Shown here: positions 55,701 through 59,097 of the stretch, in pieces | Layout of the letters: the number at the start of each line of letters is the position of its first letter | Position numbering within the stretch: position 1 is the first letter of the stretch | Assembly (NCBI GenBank): GCA_029582155.1 | Contig: CM055908.1 | Location: forward strand, 18,763,406 to 18,827,405 | Reading direction: 5' to 3' | From: Panopea generosa | Lineage: Eukaryota; Mollusca; Bivalvia; Adapedonta; Hiatellidae | Length of the DNA stretch: 64,000 nt | Translations under genes and position numbers: made by a program | Notes under the pieces: model-generated | What the model was told of the DNA's origin: nothing | Database searches by the model: none | Seen by the model: only the letters and a program-made list of their open reading frames with translations

Positions 55701-57674
55701 TTTACTACTTAACCAAGTTTGTATGTTTTAAATTTACTACTTAACCAAATTTGTATGTTTTAAATTTTCTACTTATTTGTCAGAAACATAAAGGTGTATT
55801 AAGTACTTTGAGCAGTTTTACAATTTAGTTTGATTTTTACCAGAACTACTTTTATAGCACATCGATCTCTGATATGCGTCATTCGGCCAAACTGTATGTT
55901 CAGTTTGAACACAAGTTGCTCAAATAACTTGGTTCAGTTAGTGAATTTTAAGGATAAAATGTATAAGTGTATTTGAATAGGGTAAAGTATACTGTAATTT
56001 GACATTTGTGACCATAAATGAAGTTTTTAATGGTCACAAATTTGTTTTATTGGGGACACTGAAGTAGGAAACCACCTAGTCAATAATGGAAACAAGGCAA
56101 GTAACTGTGTGGTAGATAAATACCACAGATATGACCTTTATCTAGGCCAGTTTATATATTCATCACTAGAAATAATTCCTATCTGTCACTTTTATCTGTG
56201 AACACCATTCTGAGAACATAGATATTGCCTGAAGCCATCTCGTTATACACAAAAGCTGCAGTTCTGTAGCCAGGTTCACTAAACATTACAAGTTGAGATT
56301 TTCCTCAACTGAAAAATATCATTTTGCCTTAAATTCAAACATAAACTTATGACACATAAAGTGGTCACACGGGACTGATGCCGGAACAAATCTTTACTCA
56401 TTAGTGTAGGATTACATGCAAAAAAATGGTTAATGTAAATAAAGTTATGACATTATGAAAAATTAAGTTAAGTACAATCTCAAGTTGAAACATTTGTGGA
56501 GCGCGTGGTCCAGTGGTAGCGCACCAAACCCATGATCGGAGGGTCGTGGGTTCAATCTTCCGCCACGGTTATGTGTGGTGTCTTTGAGCAAGACACTTTT
56601 CCACATATGCTTAGTACTGATTCTTACCTGGAAGACTTCAAGCGTGATTTGCCTAAGTCGTAAGAACTTGTTTCGAAAACGAAGTAAAATAAATAAGTTT
56701 AAACAAAGTTGAAACTGGGGGCTGAACTTATAACTCCCTCCATCATCAGGAAAATAAGCTTTTTAATGTTGATAATCAATACAGGCCATTTCTTAATGTT
56801 GATACACTAAATGAATGTTTACACTTCTGAACATATATCCTATGTAGTCTTTATCATCTGTTTGATCGTCTGTTAGCCCTCAATTGCATAAAAAAATACA
56901 CTATTCATATTCATCTGTTTGCTTTATTAAAAGACAAATGTCTTGACAAGTTGCGCAGAACAAACATTTGAATCGGAAGTAAGATTTGATTGGCTGAAAC
57001 AAACACCTCTGCAATGGTTATGCTATAATAAAATTTAAAAATATTTATTACACAAGATCTTTGTCATTGAACATATCTAATAATATAATAATAATGAATA
57101 TAGAAATAAACATCCAAACCAATCTTCTTCACAGAGTTATCATTCGTTACACTCATTTCAGTGAAGGTAATGAGTCTAAAGTGTTAGAGAGTGCATCAAA
57201 ATGACACTCTTTTGAAAAACTATGAAATGAAAATCTTTGAGGTAGACCAATTGTTTAAATCAACAAATCAAAAATTTTATCAGTTTACCGTTACAATTTT
57301 ATTTTCAGTTGAACTTGTCAAGATATTTGTCTTTTAGAAAAGCAAGCTTCGCAGGTGATCAAGAACAATATTATAATATAACAATACCGTCTGGAACCTC
57401 ATTCAAAATGATTAACAGTTTTCATAGTTCAGTCGTGTCAGGTTATATACCTACCCATAACAGGCACTCTTCAGTAGATCTTTCAGTCGTGAATTTTCTT
57501 CTTTTAGATATTCAGCAAGATTCTCTTGTACATCTATACGTGGCCATATTTTCCGCTCCACACCAAGATTAAGAAGTTCATCGGTCAAGATCTCCAGACT
57601 GATCATCATGCTATTGACCTTTACTGACCACTCCCGGCCAAGTTGCTCCAACTGCACCAACTCTTCTTTCACAC
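5700..57674 (-). CDS. Vinculin/alpha-catenin superfamily-like gene (spliced, 5' end outside window)
   Basis: Eleven single-copy exons plus one exon from the upstream repeat array join without any phase conflict and end at TGA (5702-5700), giving about 649 residues in this window. The C-terminal part resembles the vinculin/alpha-catenin tail in order and spacing: [17 protein letters not shown], then [20 protein letters not shown], then [20 protein letters not shown], then LVQNAQNLM and a basic QWRKK segment. Vinculin, as I remember it, has matching KW..GNDII, NAQNLM and RWVRK motifs. The middle holds a Ser/Asn-rich linker of over 100 residues and a Ser/Pro-rich linker like vinculin's neck. The family links cadherin or integrin adhesions to actin in the cytoplasm; that role is inferred from family only. 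The protein also extends roughly 45 residues past the vinculin end point. It could be a divergent vinculin, an alpha-catulin relative or a lineage-specific paralogue. The N-terminal exons lie beyond 64000. Confidence 0.72.
5895..6560. repeat. 45-bp tandem array abutting the terminal exon acceptor
   Basis: About 15 units of AAATAAACCAGACATAACTT plus AACATGCTTCAGTTGAAATG-type sequence. Two variants (GACATAAC and GATAATAC) alternate in the distal half. The unit is a multiple of three, so it leaves a long spurious open frame on the minus strand. Confidence 0.9.
6561..8812. other. Intron sequence without recognised genes
   Basis: AT-rich. Holds the inverted copy of the dispersed element (7840-8090) and a fragment at 7610-7750 that resembles 50540-50705. 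Confidence 0.5.
7840..8090 (-). mobile_element. Dispersed repeat, copy 2 (inverted)
   Basis: The reverse complement shares AGGCAACTGATTGATATTTTGTG-type sequence and the AAACGAGATATTGCGATATT block with 640-880. Confidence 0.55.
8813..9540 (+). mobile_element. Dispersed mollusc-type repeat with internal triplication
   Basis: Starts CAGCTGTTGATTAGACAGTG then CACTCGACTATTCAAATATT, as at 24368-24740. Between 9010 and 9480 a block of about 160 bp (TTTCAATCAAATACATTGAG, TGATATGGACTTGA, CTTTAACCA) is repeated three times. Confidence 0.65.
10058..10300. mobile_element. TTAA-type MITE, degenerate copy
   Basis: Has the CTTTACTTCATATAGAC start, three 25-bp units (GACGCCTTTGGACACCTC type), a large palindrome around GAGCAATCTGAAC, and an end GGAGTAAAGGGC. 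The flanking TTAA is mutated. Confidence 0.75.
10924..11400. repeat. 24-bp minisatellite
   Basis: About 20 units of ATGTATTCATATTGTGATAT plus AACA/AATAA variants. Confidence 0.9.
11640..12055 (+). mobile_element. Dispersed repeat with internal tandem duplication
   Basis: Two successive blocks share ATGCAAAGRGCMRTAACWCAG, AAAATTATTGAACAG and CCTCACACTGATCCTTC. It ends with CAGACAGACAGC and GGAGACATAATTA. I do not recognise its class. Confidence 0.5.
12562..12648 (-). CDS. Tail exon 4 of vinculin-like gene
   Basis: The acceptor is CTCCATCTAG and the donor is ATA AAA before GTGTGT. The 29 codons are phase 0 at both ends and read [20 protein letters not shown] then [18 protein letters not shown] is nearly identical to the last tail helix of vinculin as I know it. 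The acceptor and the first six exon bases are the first unit of the 32-bp tandem array at 12643-13450. Confidence 0.82.
12643..13500. repeat. 32-bp tandem array built from a 3' splice site
   Basis: More than 20 units contain GTCAGCCTAGATGGAGATAA. On the minus strand each unit reads CTCCATCTAG/GCTGAC, exactly the acceptor and first six bases of the exon at 12648. The first unit is the real splice site. Later units vary mainly in the AAATAGTAAAT part, and the copies past 13400 are decayed. Confidence 0.85.
13695..13753. repeat. (TA)n microsatellite
   Basis: Uninterrupted TA dinucleotides of nearly 60 bases. Confidence 0.98.
14117..14263. mobile_element. Foldback MITE
   Basis: Arms of about 60 bases: left starts TTGTTTGTTTTGGTGAAAGA and the right end is its inverted copy, with TGATCACCAAAA near the loop. 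Only a short spacer separates the arms. Confidence 0.75.
14415..14610. mobile_element. Second foldback MITE, different family
   Basis: Left ATAAACCCAATACGCTATTT and right AATAGCGTATTCGGTTTAT are inverted copies over about 45 bases. CTACGT and TTCTATTT are also mirrored. Confidence 0.75.
14841..15075. mobile_element. TTAA-flanked MITE copy
   Basis: Terminal CCCTTTACTTCATATAGAC and GGAGTAAAGGG, TTAA on both sides (14837-14840 and 15076-15079), and the internal palindrome centred near 14990. It carries two or three 25-bp units. Termini and TTAA recall piggyBac-type ends. Confidence 0.8.
15451..15577. mobile_element. Short foldback element
   Basis: AAGTATCTTTCATGGGGTTT followed by CAGGTGCGGG is inverted at the right end (CCGCACCTTAAACCCATGAA). 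It forms an overlapping spurious open frame. Confidence 0.65.
15985..16310. repeat. 31-bp minisatellite
   Basis: About 10 units of CAAAGTCCCTAATATTCAAA plus TGTGATTTAAT. It decays toward 16700 into scattered TCACAGTCCCTGATATTTAT fragments, with another at 17190. Confidence 0.85.
16311..17864. other. Intron sequence without recognised genes
   Basis: Decayed minisatellite fragments up to about 16700, then AT-rich unique-looking sequence. No exon was supportable. Confidence 0.5.
17865..18960. repeat. 53-bp minisatellite with shortened variants
   Basis: About 20 units of GTAAGACTAGCTTATCATAT, AACAGGTGGGTTTAGACAGT and GATCATATTACAG. Some units lack the TTATCATATAACA part (AGACTAGCAAGTGGG), giving a mixed array. 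Confidence 0.9.
19080..19925. repeat. 27-bp minisatellite related to the preceding array
   Basis: About 28 units of GTCTAGACAATCATATAACA plus GGTATAA. It shares ATCATATAACAGGT and TAGACA with the 53-bp array just before it. Confidence 0.9.
21000..21290 (-). mobile_element. SINE-B copy
   Basis: Contains CTGGGATCCTGAAAGGTTAA, ACTTGAATCAGC and a minus-strand B box (GAGTTCGAATCCCTG type; here GGATTCGAACTC on plus). It matches copies at 30545, 41535 and 57712. Confidence 0.75.
21506..21768. mobile_element. Foldback element with poly(G) tract
   Basis: Left ACCATATCCCCCAAAATAAA and right ATTTATTCAGAGGGATACGG are inverted. Two G runs sit at about 21709-21740. Confidence 0.55.
21852..21954 (-). CDS. 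Tail exon 3 of vinculin-like gene
   Basis: The acceptor is ATTTCAG and the donor is GAC ACG before GTCAGT (phase 0). A second acceptor 10 nt downstream (CTGTGCAG) would break the frame. After the Ser codon made across the junction it reads [20 protein letters not shown] then [14 protein letters not shown]. This matches the helix of the vinculin tail with the pattern L..C..IP..T.QL.IL. Confidence 0.82.
22240..22975. repeat. 34-bp minisatellite
   Basis: About 21 units of GACCACACACTGGTACACAA plus CTTCCAGAAAGTGT. All minus-strand frames stay open (up to 235 codons), which is a repeat artefact. Confidence 0.92.
23257..23357 (-). CDS. Tail exon 2 of vinculin-like gene
   Basis: The acceptor is TTTTACTACATTAG and the donor is GAA AG before GTATAT (phase 2). 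It reads [20 protein letters not shown] then [13 protein letters not shown]. The spacing to the previous and next exons equals that of the vinculin tail helices. Confidence 0.8.
23425..24335. repeat. 48-bp minisatellite
   Basis: About 19 units of TGGATGCTCCCCAAACAAGT, ACTTGATTGGGTAATTAACC and TTCCTTTC, starting roughly 70 bases upstream of the exon at 23357. The unit is a multiple of three, so it yields long false open frames. Confidence 0.92.
24368..24740 (+). mobile_element. Dispersed mollusc-type repeat, shorter copy
   Basis: Starts AAGAGCTGTCAGAGGGACAG then CGCGCTCGACTATTCAAATA; matches 8813-9540 and ends near TTTGGTGAGCATAAAA. Confidence 0.65.
25143..25375 (-). mobile_element. SINE-C copy
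   Basis: Shares AGGTTATATATGGCATATCC, GAATCTGAGAAGAACCACGG and a tRNA-like end (B box on minus within AGTGGGACTTGAACAATTGA) with 27440, 41885 and 45553. Confidence 0.7.
25410..26360. repeat. 43-bp minisatellite
   Basis: About 22 units of CAGGAGTGCATACTCAAGTT plus GAGATGTTTTCTGATTACAG with GGACC or TTTCC variants. A five- or six-unit block appears to be duplicated within the array. Confidence 0.92.
26621..26755 (-). CDS. Tail exon 1 of vinculin-like gene
   Basis: The acceptor is TTCTCTTGCAG and the donor is ATC ACG before GTAATA. The 45 codons are phase 0 at both ends and read [20 protein letters not shown], then [25 protein letters not shown]. The KW-acidic-N-P-I pattern followed by a Met-rich helix corresponds to the start of the vinculin/alpha-catenin tail bundle. 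This exon is one of the strongest family signals in the gene. Confidence 0.82.
27070..27228 (-). mobile_element. SINE-D copy
   Basis: Shares CTCGAGTCTGCTTCCTGGGT and the TGAGCAGCCAACATTCTATC block with 43690 and 44720. The tRNA-like head is at the right end on the minus strand. Confidence 0.7.
27440..27690 (-). mobile_element. SINE-C copy
   Basis: Contains AGGTTATATATGGCATATCC, a local duplication of GACTGAGTCA, and GGGACTCGAACCTATGACCT (minus-strand B box). Confidence 0.72.
28075..28380 (-). mobile_element. SINE-C fragment interrupted by a MITE
   Basis: The left part ends AACCACTGTTCTTCCACAAG and the right part resumes ACTGGCAAAACAAGC. Other SINE-C copies run CAAGTAACTGGCAAAC without a break, so the two halves were once contiguous. 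Confidence 0.75.
28173..28350. mobile_element. MITE with CAGTCAAAC ends and TA duplication
   Basis: Starts CAGTCAAACATGTG and ends CAGGTTTGACTG, flanked by TA (28171-28172 and 28351-28352). AAGCAGCCAC and AAGCAACCAC motifs repeat inside. Tc1/mariner-like by its TA site. Confidence 0.8.
28507..28657 (-). CDS. Ser/Pro-rich neck exon of vinculin-like gene
   Basis: The acceptor is a run of T then CAG. The donor is CTT TGT before GTAAGA; an overlapping GTGTAAG would break the frame into the next exon. After the Ser codon formed across the junction it reads [20 protein letters not shown] then [14 protein letters not shown] and [14 protein letters not shown]. The position, between the bundle region and the tail, matches the proline-rich neck of vinculin (family knowledge). 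The preceding intron is about 12 kb and contains the TFAP2 gene. Confidence 0.75.
29484..29571. mobile_element. Short foldback MITE (AATTGCTAGATTA family)
   Basis: AGGCCATTATAAATTAATTG and AGATTACCATCC are inverted at the right end. The larger relative is at 41270-41467. Confidence 0.75.
30545..30845 (-). mobile_element. SINE-B copy
   Basis: Runs from TTGAATATTTGGCATCATTT through GGGATCCTGAAAGGTTAAAC to CCCCTGGATTGATAGTC and GAGCAAATCAGGCC. The B box is mutated (AATTCAAACTCAC on plus). Confidence 0.75.
31030..31105 (-). mobile_element. SINE-D head fragment
   Basis: Only the tRNA-like end is present: CAACCTCTGGTGTGAGCGGT and TATCCACTACCCTACTGCTC. Confidence 0.55.
31683..31893 (+). mobile_element. 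SINE-A copy with target-site duplication
   Basis: The head GGAGTGCGTGGTCCAGTGGT then AGAGCACC supplies an A box, and GTGGGTTCGATTCTCC a B box. The tRNA-like part is followed by CCTTGAGCAAGACACTTTTC and an AAATAAATAA tail. AAGTTCTA flanks both sides (31670-31677 and 31907-31914). A GTCGTGGG duplication has enlarged the variable region. Confidence 0.85.
33545..33645 (-). mobile_element. tRNA-like SINE fragment
   Basis: The minus strand has GTGGTTAAGGGGTAGAGTAT (A-box-like) and CATGGGTTCAATCACTGGCC (B-box-like). Only the head is recognisable. Confidence 0.55.
33838..33960. repeat. Short tandem repeat, about 27 bp, four to five copies
   Basis: Units of ATAATATATAATGTGCTTAT with CATGAT/CTTGAA variants. 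Confidence 0.75.
34945..34950 (-). terminator. Candidate poly(A) signal of TFAP2
   Basis: AATAAA on the minus strand, about 90 nt after the TFAP2 stop. It is a single hexamer in AT-rich DNA, so the support is limited. Confidence 0.4.
35038..36951 (-). CDS. TFAP2: TFAP2 (AP-2) transcription factor, two exons, nested in an intron
   Basis: Exon 1 is 36951-35792 and exon 2 is 35278-35038, with donor ACAAA/GTAAGT and acceptor CAATTGCAG. The split Lys codon rejoins as AAA and the product is about 466 residues. The N-terminal part has a proline/aromatic activation region ([17 protein letters not shown]). From about residue 260 comes the AP-2 DNA-binding and helix-span-helix dimerisation domain: [70 protein letters not shown], then across the junction [25 protein letters not shown] and [19 protein letters not shown]. 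The family binds GC-rich palindromes as dimers in the nucleus and directs ectoderm and neural-type development. The ATG at 36951 has AAAC before it and G after, and an in-frame TGA lies about 36 nt upstream. A 5' acceptor (TTGTGCTTGTAG near 36970) may allow an upstream exon. All but the last intron known from vertebrate genes is absent. Confidence 0.93.
35395..35582 (-). mobile_element. SINE-D copy in the TFAP2 intron
   Basis: The copy shares GCTCAGAG, GCTTCCTGAGGTTGAACCAG and the GAGCGGC block with the copies at 43690 and 44720. On the minus strand a tRNA-like head starts GTGGGGCAGTTGTGCAATGG, with GGTTTGACCCC as B box. It fills much of the 513-bp intron. Confidence 0.7.
36952..39057. other. 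Upstream flank of TFAP2, no gene seen
   Basis: AT-rich. No promoter element could be identified with confidence. A shortened copy of the dispersed element lies at 38165-38290 and a mutated repeat with CAGACAGATGGACATACATC at 38880-38990. Confidence 0.5.
39060..39664. mobile_element. MITE with expanded internal 25-bp satellite
   Basis: Termini CCCTTTACTTCATATAGACG and GAGTAAAGGG. Between 39075 and 39510 there are about 17 units of GACGCCTTTGGACACCTCTA plus ATATA, where sister copies carry two to nine. The palindrome GTGCAGGAAGTGTTCAGATT / inverted lies at 39555-39610. Confidence 0.85.
39965..39996. repeat. (TGAA)n microsatellite
   Basis: Seven to eight uninterrupted GAAT/TGAA units; a shorter one is at 29770. 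Confidence 0.9.
40413..40490 (+). mobile_element. SINE-A head fragment
   Basis: GGAGTGCGTGGTCAAGTAGT and CATGGGTTCAATCCCTAACT keep the A and B boxes. The body is missing. Confidence 0.65.
40495..40785. repeat. 80- to 97-bp tandem array duplicating a 5' splice site
   Basis: Four donor-like sites CAG/GTGTGTACTA lie on the minus strand near 40514, 40611, 40705 and the true exon end at 40784. Three are preceded by GAATGC and the 40705 unit by AAGTGT. Each unit also holds ATTTAYTWCAG, an acceptor-like string, after the donor, so each contains a mini-exon-like interval. Confidence 0.75.
40785..41217 (-). CDS. Large linker exon of vinculin-like gene
   Basis: The acceptor is AATTTTTGCAG and the donor is GCC AG before GTGTGT (phase 2). 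The 143 codons start [20 protein letters not shown], continue through a low-complexity Ser/Asn/His-rich stretch and finish with [22 protein letters not shown]. The last part returns to a structured, acidic helix. Most of the exon therefore looks like a disordered linker. The donor lies at the edge of a tandem array in which the donor itself is repeated (40495-40785). Confidence 0.75.
41270..41467. mobile_element. Foldback MITE (AATTGCTAGATTA family), longer copy
   Basis: GGCCATAATAAATTCATTGC and AGATTATCATCC are inverted at GGATGATAATCTAGCAATTA. The loop is A-rich with CCCTCCC. It lies 50 bases upstream of the exon at 41217. Confidence 0.8.
41535..41798 (-). mobile_element. SINE-B copy, best preserved
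   Basis: The minus strand starts near GCCGGGCCTGGTTAGCTCAG then TTGGTAGCATG (A box), followed by GTGAGTTCGAATCCCTGTC (B box), and continues with the shared body to CCCTTGATTCAA. Confidence 0.8.
41885..42135 (+). mobile_element. SINE-C copy
   Basis: The head CCCGGTCAAGTGGTCTAAGA and CAGGTTCGAGTCTGGC resembles a Ser/Leu-type tRNA. The body has GGATGGTGGTTCTACTGTGA and ends in AAATGGCATATAAAACC. Confidence 0.8.
42770..43215. repeat. About 22-bp minisatellite
   Basis: Roughly 20 units of GGCAGAATTGGTGTTAAACC with progressive decay to the right (GGGCAGTGTAATG). Confidence 0.88.
43415..43610. repeat. 48-bp tandem repeat, four copies
   Basis: Units contain TTTCAATGTTCATGATTTTG and GGTACAGACAGATAAAAAAC. 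Confidence 0.88.
43683..43978. repeat. Direct duplication of about 0.3 kb, copy 1 (includes SINE-D)
   Basis: Runs from TTATACTAATTTCTTTCAGC through the SINE-D copy (about 43690-43865) to AAATAACATACAGGCATA. The same stretch recurs at 44715-45020 with few changes. Confidence 0.85.
44715..45020. repeat. Direct duplication of about 0.3 kb, copy 2
   Basis: Near-identical to 43683-43978 but keeps an additional TCTGCCCAACTTTTAG after the SINE head. It leads straight into the 58-bp array at 45000. Confidence 0.85.
45000..45270. repeat. 58-bp tandem repeat, about four copies
   Basis: Units with GAAATAACATACAGGCATAT, CAAACCTGAAGAGTCGGAAT and TCTTCTATGTCATATA. Confidence 0.9.
45553..45775 (-). mobile_element. 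SINE-C copy
   Basis: GTTATATATGGCATATTCAG, AATAAATCTGAGTAGAACCA and the minus-strand head at AGGACTCGAACCTATGACCT and GTGATCTTGAGACAGCGCCT. Confidence 0.75.
45776..46396. other. Intron sequence without recognised features
   Basis: AT-rich. No exon, RNA gene or repeat was recognised. Confidence 0.5.
46401..46608. mobile_element. TTAA-type MITE copy, inverted orientation
   Basis: Starts CCCTTTACTCCATAGATACG after TTAA (46397-46400) and ends GAAGTAAAGGG; the right TTAA is mutated. The internal palindrome is centred near 46482. Confidence 0.8.
46609..47465. other. Intron sequence without recognised features
   Basis: AT-rich unique-looking DNA; no coding support. Confidence 0.5.
47466..47632 (+). 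mobile_element. SINE-A copy, 5' truncated or diverged
   Basis: From ATCAGAGAGTTGTGGGTTCA through TGTGTGGTGTCC to ATCGAGGTAAAATAAATAAG. The A box is lost. Confidence 0.65.
47634..47955. mobile_element. TTAA-flanked MITE inserted in a SINE tail
   Basis: CCCTTTACTTCAT...GGAGTAAAGGG with TTAA on both sides (47630-47633 and 47956-47959). It has about nine 25-bp units but only half of the palindrome (TACGAGCAATCTGAACTCTT). It sits exactly in the 3' tail of SINE-A. Confidence 0.8.
48066..48247. mobile_element. Foldback MITE copy (CCTGTTTCACCAACAT family)
   Basis: GGCTTCCGTTTCACCAACAT, AAGTTTTGACTGGTTATTTA and an inverted ACATAAGTTTTTATGTATTT at the right. Confidence 0.6.
48706..49932 (-). pseudogene. 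Decayed LINE reverse-transcriptase C-terminus
   Basis: Three frames broken by shifts read, in minus-strand order, [20 protein letters not shown] (49720 region), a short middle piece at 49141-49329, and [16 protein letters not shown] with [17 protein letters not shown] (48900 region). GGLKMI...LK..W..R and W.YR.LH.ILPTN...C.FC...ET..HLFW are typical of the region after the RT domain in animal non-LTR elements, including the zf-RVT cysteine motif. There is no intact RT or endonuclease, so the copy is dead. Confidence 0.82.
50164..50302. mobile_element. Short TIR element with TA duplication
   Basis: CAGTAGAGAGAATTACCATT and the following TTACAGTGCTA are inverted at the right end with about three mismatches over 38 bases. 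TA flanks both ends (50162-50163 and 50303-50304). Tc1/mariner-like MITE. Confidence 0.85.
50540..50705. repeat. Dispersed fragment shared with 7610-7750
   Basis: Both have GACTAAATGTTGATAAARTA and CTTGTACATAAAATGT. Class unknown. Confidence 0.45.
51566..51760 (-). CDS. Exon of vinculin-like gene
   Basis: The acceptor is TTTATATTCAG and the donor is GCT G before GTAGGT (phase 1; a second GT four bases later would break the frame). It encodes [20 protein letters not shown] through [13 protein letters not shown], a long amphipathic helical stretch typical of vinculin/alpha-catenin bundles. Confidence 0.77.
51761..53342. other. Intron sequence without recognised genes
   Basis: AT-rich. I found no exon or clear element. 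Confidence 0.5.
53343..53442 (-). CDS. Exon of vinculin-like gene
   Basis: The acceptor is TTTTTGTATAG and the donor is ACT G before GTAAAT (phase 1). It encodes 33 residues beginning [20 protein letters not shown] and ending FCVKYTT. Start phase 0 matches the preceding exon and end phase 1 matches the next exon (AT...). Confidence 0.72.
53653..53884. mobile_element. TTAA-flanked MITE copy, inverted orientation
   Basis: Starts CCCTTTACTCCATAGATACG and ends TGAAGTAAAGGG, with perfect TTAA at 53649-53652 and 53885-53888. The palindrome around CTCGTAACGAG is intact (about 25-base arms). It carries two short 25-bp-type units and lies 0.2 kb upstream of the exon at 53442. Confidence 0.88.
54788..54962 (-). 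CDS. Exon of vinculin-like gene
   Basis: The acceptor is TTTTTACCATTCAG and the donor is AAG followed by GTATAC. The exon starts with the T that completes a Gly codon and reads [20 protein letters not shown] and on to LHRGMWILK, ending in phase 0. The sequence is helical and charged. About 0.4 kb upstream (higher coordinates) lies a 32-bp AT-rich tandem array at 55320-55775. Confidence 0.75.
55320..55775. repeat. 32-bp minisatellite
   Basis: About 14 units of AACCAAGTTTGTATGTTTTA plus AATTTACTACTT. Confidence 0.92.
55776..56480. other. Intron sequence without recognised features
   Basis: AT-rich; no coding or repeat signal recognised. Confidence 0.5.
56492..56705 (+). mobile_element. SINE-A copy with perfect 10-bp target duplication
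   Basis: GGAGCGCGTGGTCCAGTGGT and GGTCGTGGGTTCAATCTTCC carry the A and B boxes. The body is as at 31683 and the tail is AAATAAGTTTAAACA. AAGTTGAAAC flanks both sides (56482-56491 and 56706-56715). Confidence 0.88.
57455..57674 (-). CDS. Exon (first single-copy exon in window) of vinculin-like gene
   Basis: The acceptor is TTTATTTAAG before GTGTGAAAG. The exon completes a Gly codon from the upstream array exon (CAA G / GT) and reads [19 protein letters not shown] onward to LLKSACY. It ends GG before GTAGGT (phase 2). The 72 full codons are amphipathic and charged, as expected for a helical-bundle segment. The upstream neighbour is the 56-nt exon array that begins about 0.6 kb away. Confidence 0.75.
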
Positions 57675-57711
57675 CTTAAATAAAATTAAATTGTTTTGTT
57701 TCTTTGTTTTA

Positions 57712-57990
57712 ATATATAGCATCATTTTGATGTCAACGAGGGCTAACAGATGATCAGTTAACCTAACCATCTTTCCTGGGATCCTGGAAGGTAAACCAAT
57801 ACTCGAGCATAACCATCTCTGCAAGTAGCTGATAACTTTCCCACTTGAATCAGTGGTGAGAGATGAATGACGATGTGACGCAATGTCATATATCAATCAT
57901 CACAGATACTGTGGCTGGCATGGATTCGAACTCAAGCCCCTAGATTGATAGTCAGACATGCTACCGACTGAGCTAACCAGACCAGGCTGT
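57712..57990 (-). mobile_element. SINE-B copy just upstream of an exon
   Basis: From ATATAGCATCATTTTGATGT through GGGATCCTGGAAGGTAAACC to GATTCGAACTC and CTGAGCTAACCAGACCAGGC. It lies between the 80-bp exon array and the exon at 57674, about 40 bases from the acceptor. Confidence 0.78.
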
Positions 57991-58229
57991 AAGGATAAGA
58001 CGCAGTTAAGAGTGAAAATTGGTTAGTGGCCAAAAATTAAACGATTGAAATTTCTTAACAATCAGTAGAATTACCTAATAAAAGTACAGTTTATAGCAAT
58101 TCCTTTGTAAATTTGTTTATTAAGTTTGAAAACTGGATGTGAAAGTCCACATTTCCTTGAATAATCTTTTTAATGGAATATTTTACACCATAAAAAGTGA
58201 TTTGATGAGCCTAAGCAATGCATAATATT

Positions 58230-59097
58230 GTCCTAAATACTACCCAGCTATATTTCTGTCACCTGAGATTAACATTAATTATGTACCTTGATCAGTTATC
58301 ATCTCAGCTGTCCTATTTACTGCCCAGCTGTATTTCTGATACCTGAGATTAACATTAATTCTTTATATACCTTGATCAGTTATCATCTCAGCTGTCCTAT
58401 ATACTGCCAAACTATATTTCTGATACCTGAGATTAACATTAACTCTTTATGTACCTTGATCAGTTATCATCTCAGCTGTCCTATATACTGCCCAGATATA
58501 TTTCTGATACCTGAGATTAACATTAATTATGTACCTTGATCAGTTATCATCTCAGCTGTCCTATATACTGCCCAGCTATATTTCTGATACCTGAGATTAA
58601 CATTAATTATGTACCTTGATCAGTTATCATCTCAGCTGTCCTATATACTGCCCAGCTATATTTCTGATACCTGAGATTAACATTAATTATGAACCTTGAT
58701 CAGTTATCATCTCAGCTGTCCTATAGACTGCCAAACTATATTTCTGATACCTGAGATTAACATTAACTATGTACATGTACCTTGATCAGTTATCATCTCA
58801 GCTGTCCTATATACTGCCCAGCTATATTTCTGATACCTGAGATTAACATTAATTATGTACCTTGATCAGTTATCATCTCAGCTGTCCTATAGACTGCCAA
58901 ACTATATTTCTGATACCTGAGATTAACATTAATTATGTACCTTGATCAGTTATCATCTAAGCTGTCCTATATACTGCCCAGCTATATTTCTGATACCTAA
59001 GATTAACATTTATTCTTTATGTACCTTGATCAGTTATCATCTCAGCTGTCCTATATACTGCCCAGATATATTTCTGATACCTGAGATTAACATTAAT
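58230..59097 (-). repeat. 80-bp tandem array carrying a 56-nt exon, array part 1
   Basis: Ten full copies of a 56-nt candidate exon start at 58287, 58371, 58455, 58535, 58615, 58695, 58781, 58861, 58941 and 59025, with a decayed partial copy at about 58232. Each is flanked on the minus strand by CTCAG (one CTTAG) and a GT donor (GTACAT in most). Each copy reads YQKYSWAVYRTAEMITDQ with one base left over on each side. The last base plus GT of the exon at 57674 makes Gly, so any one copy splices in frame. Variants include Trp to Leu (58371, 58695, 58861) and Ser to Ile (58455, 59025). The copy at 58941 has an in-frame TAG. Length changes between copies fall only in the intron-like part. Confidence 0.75.
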
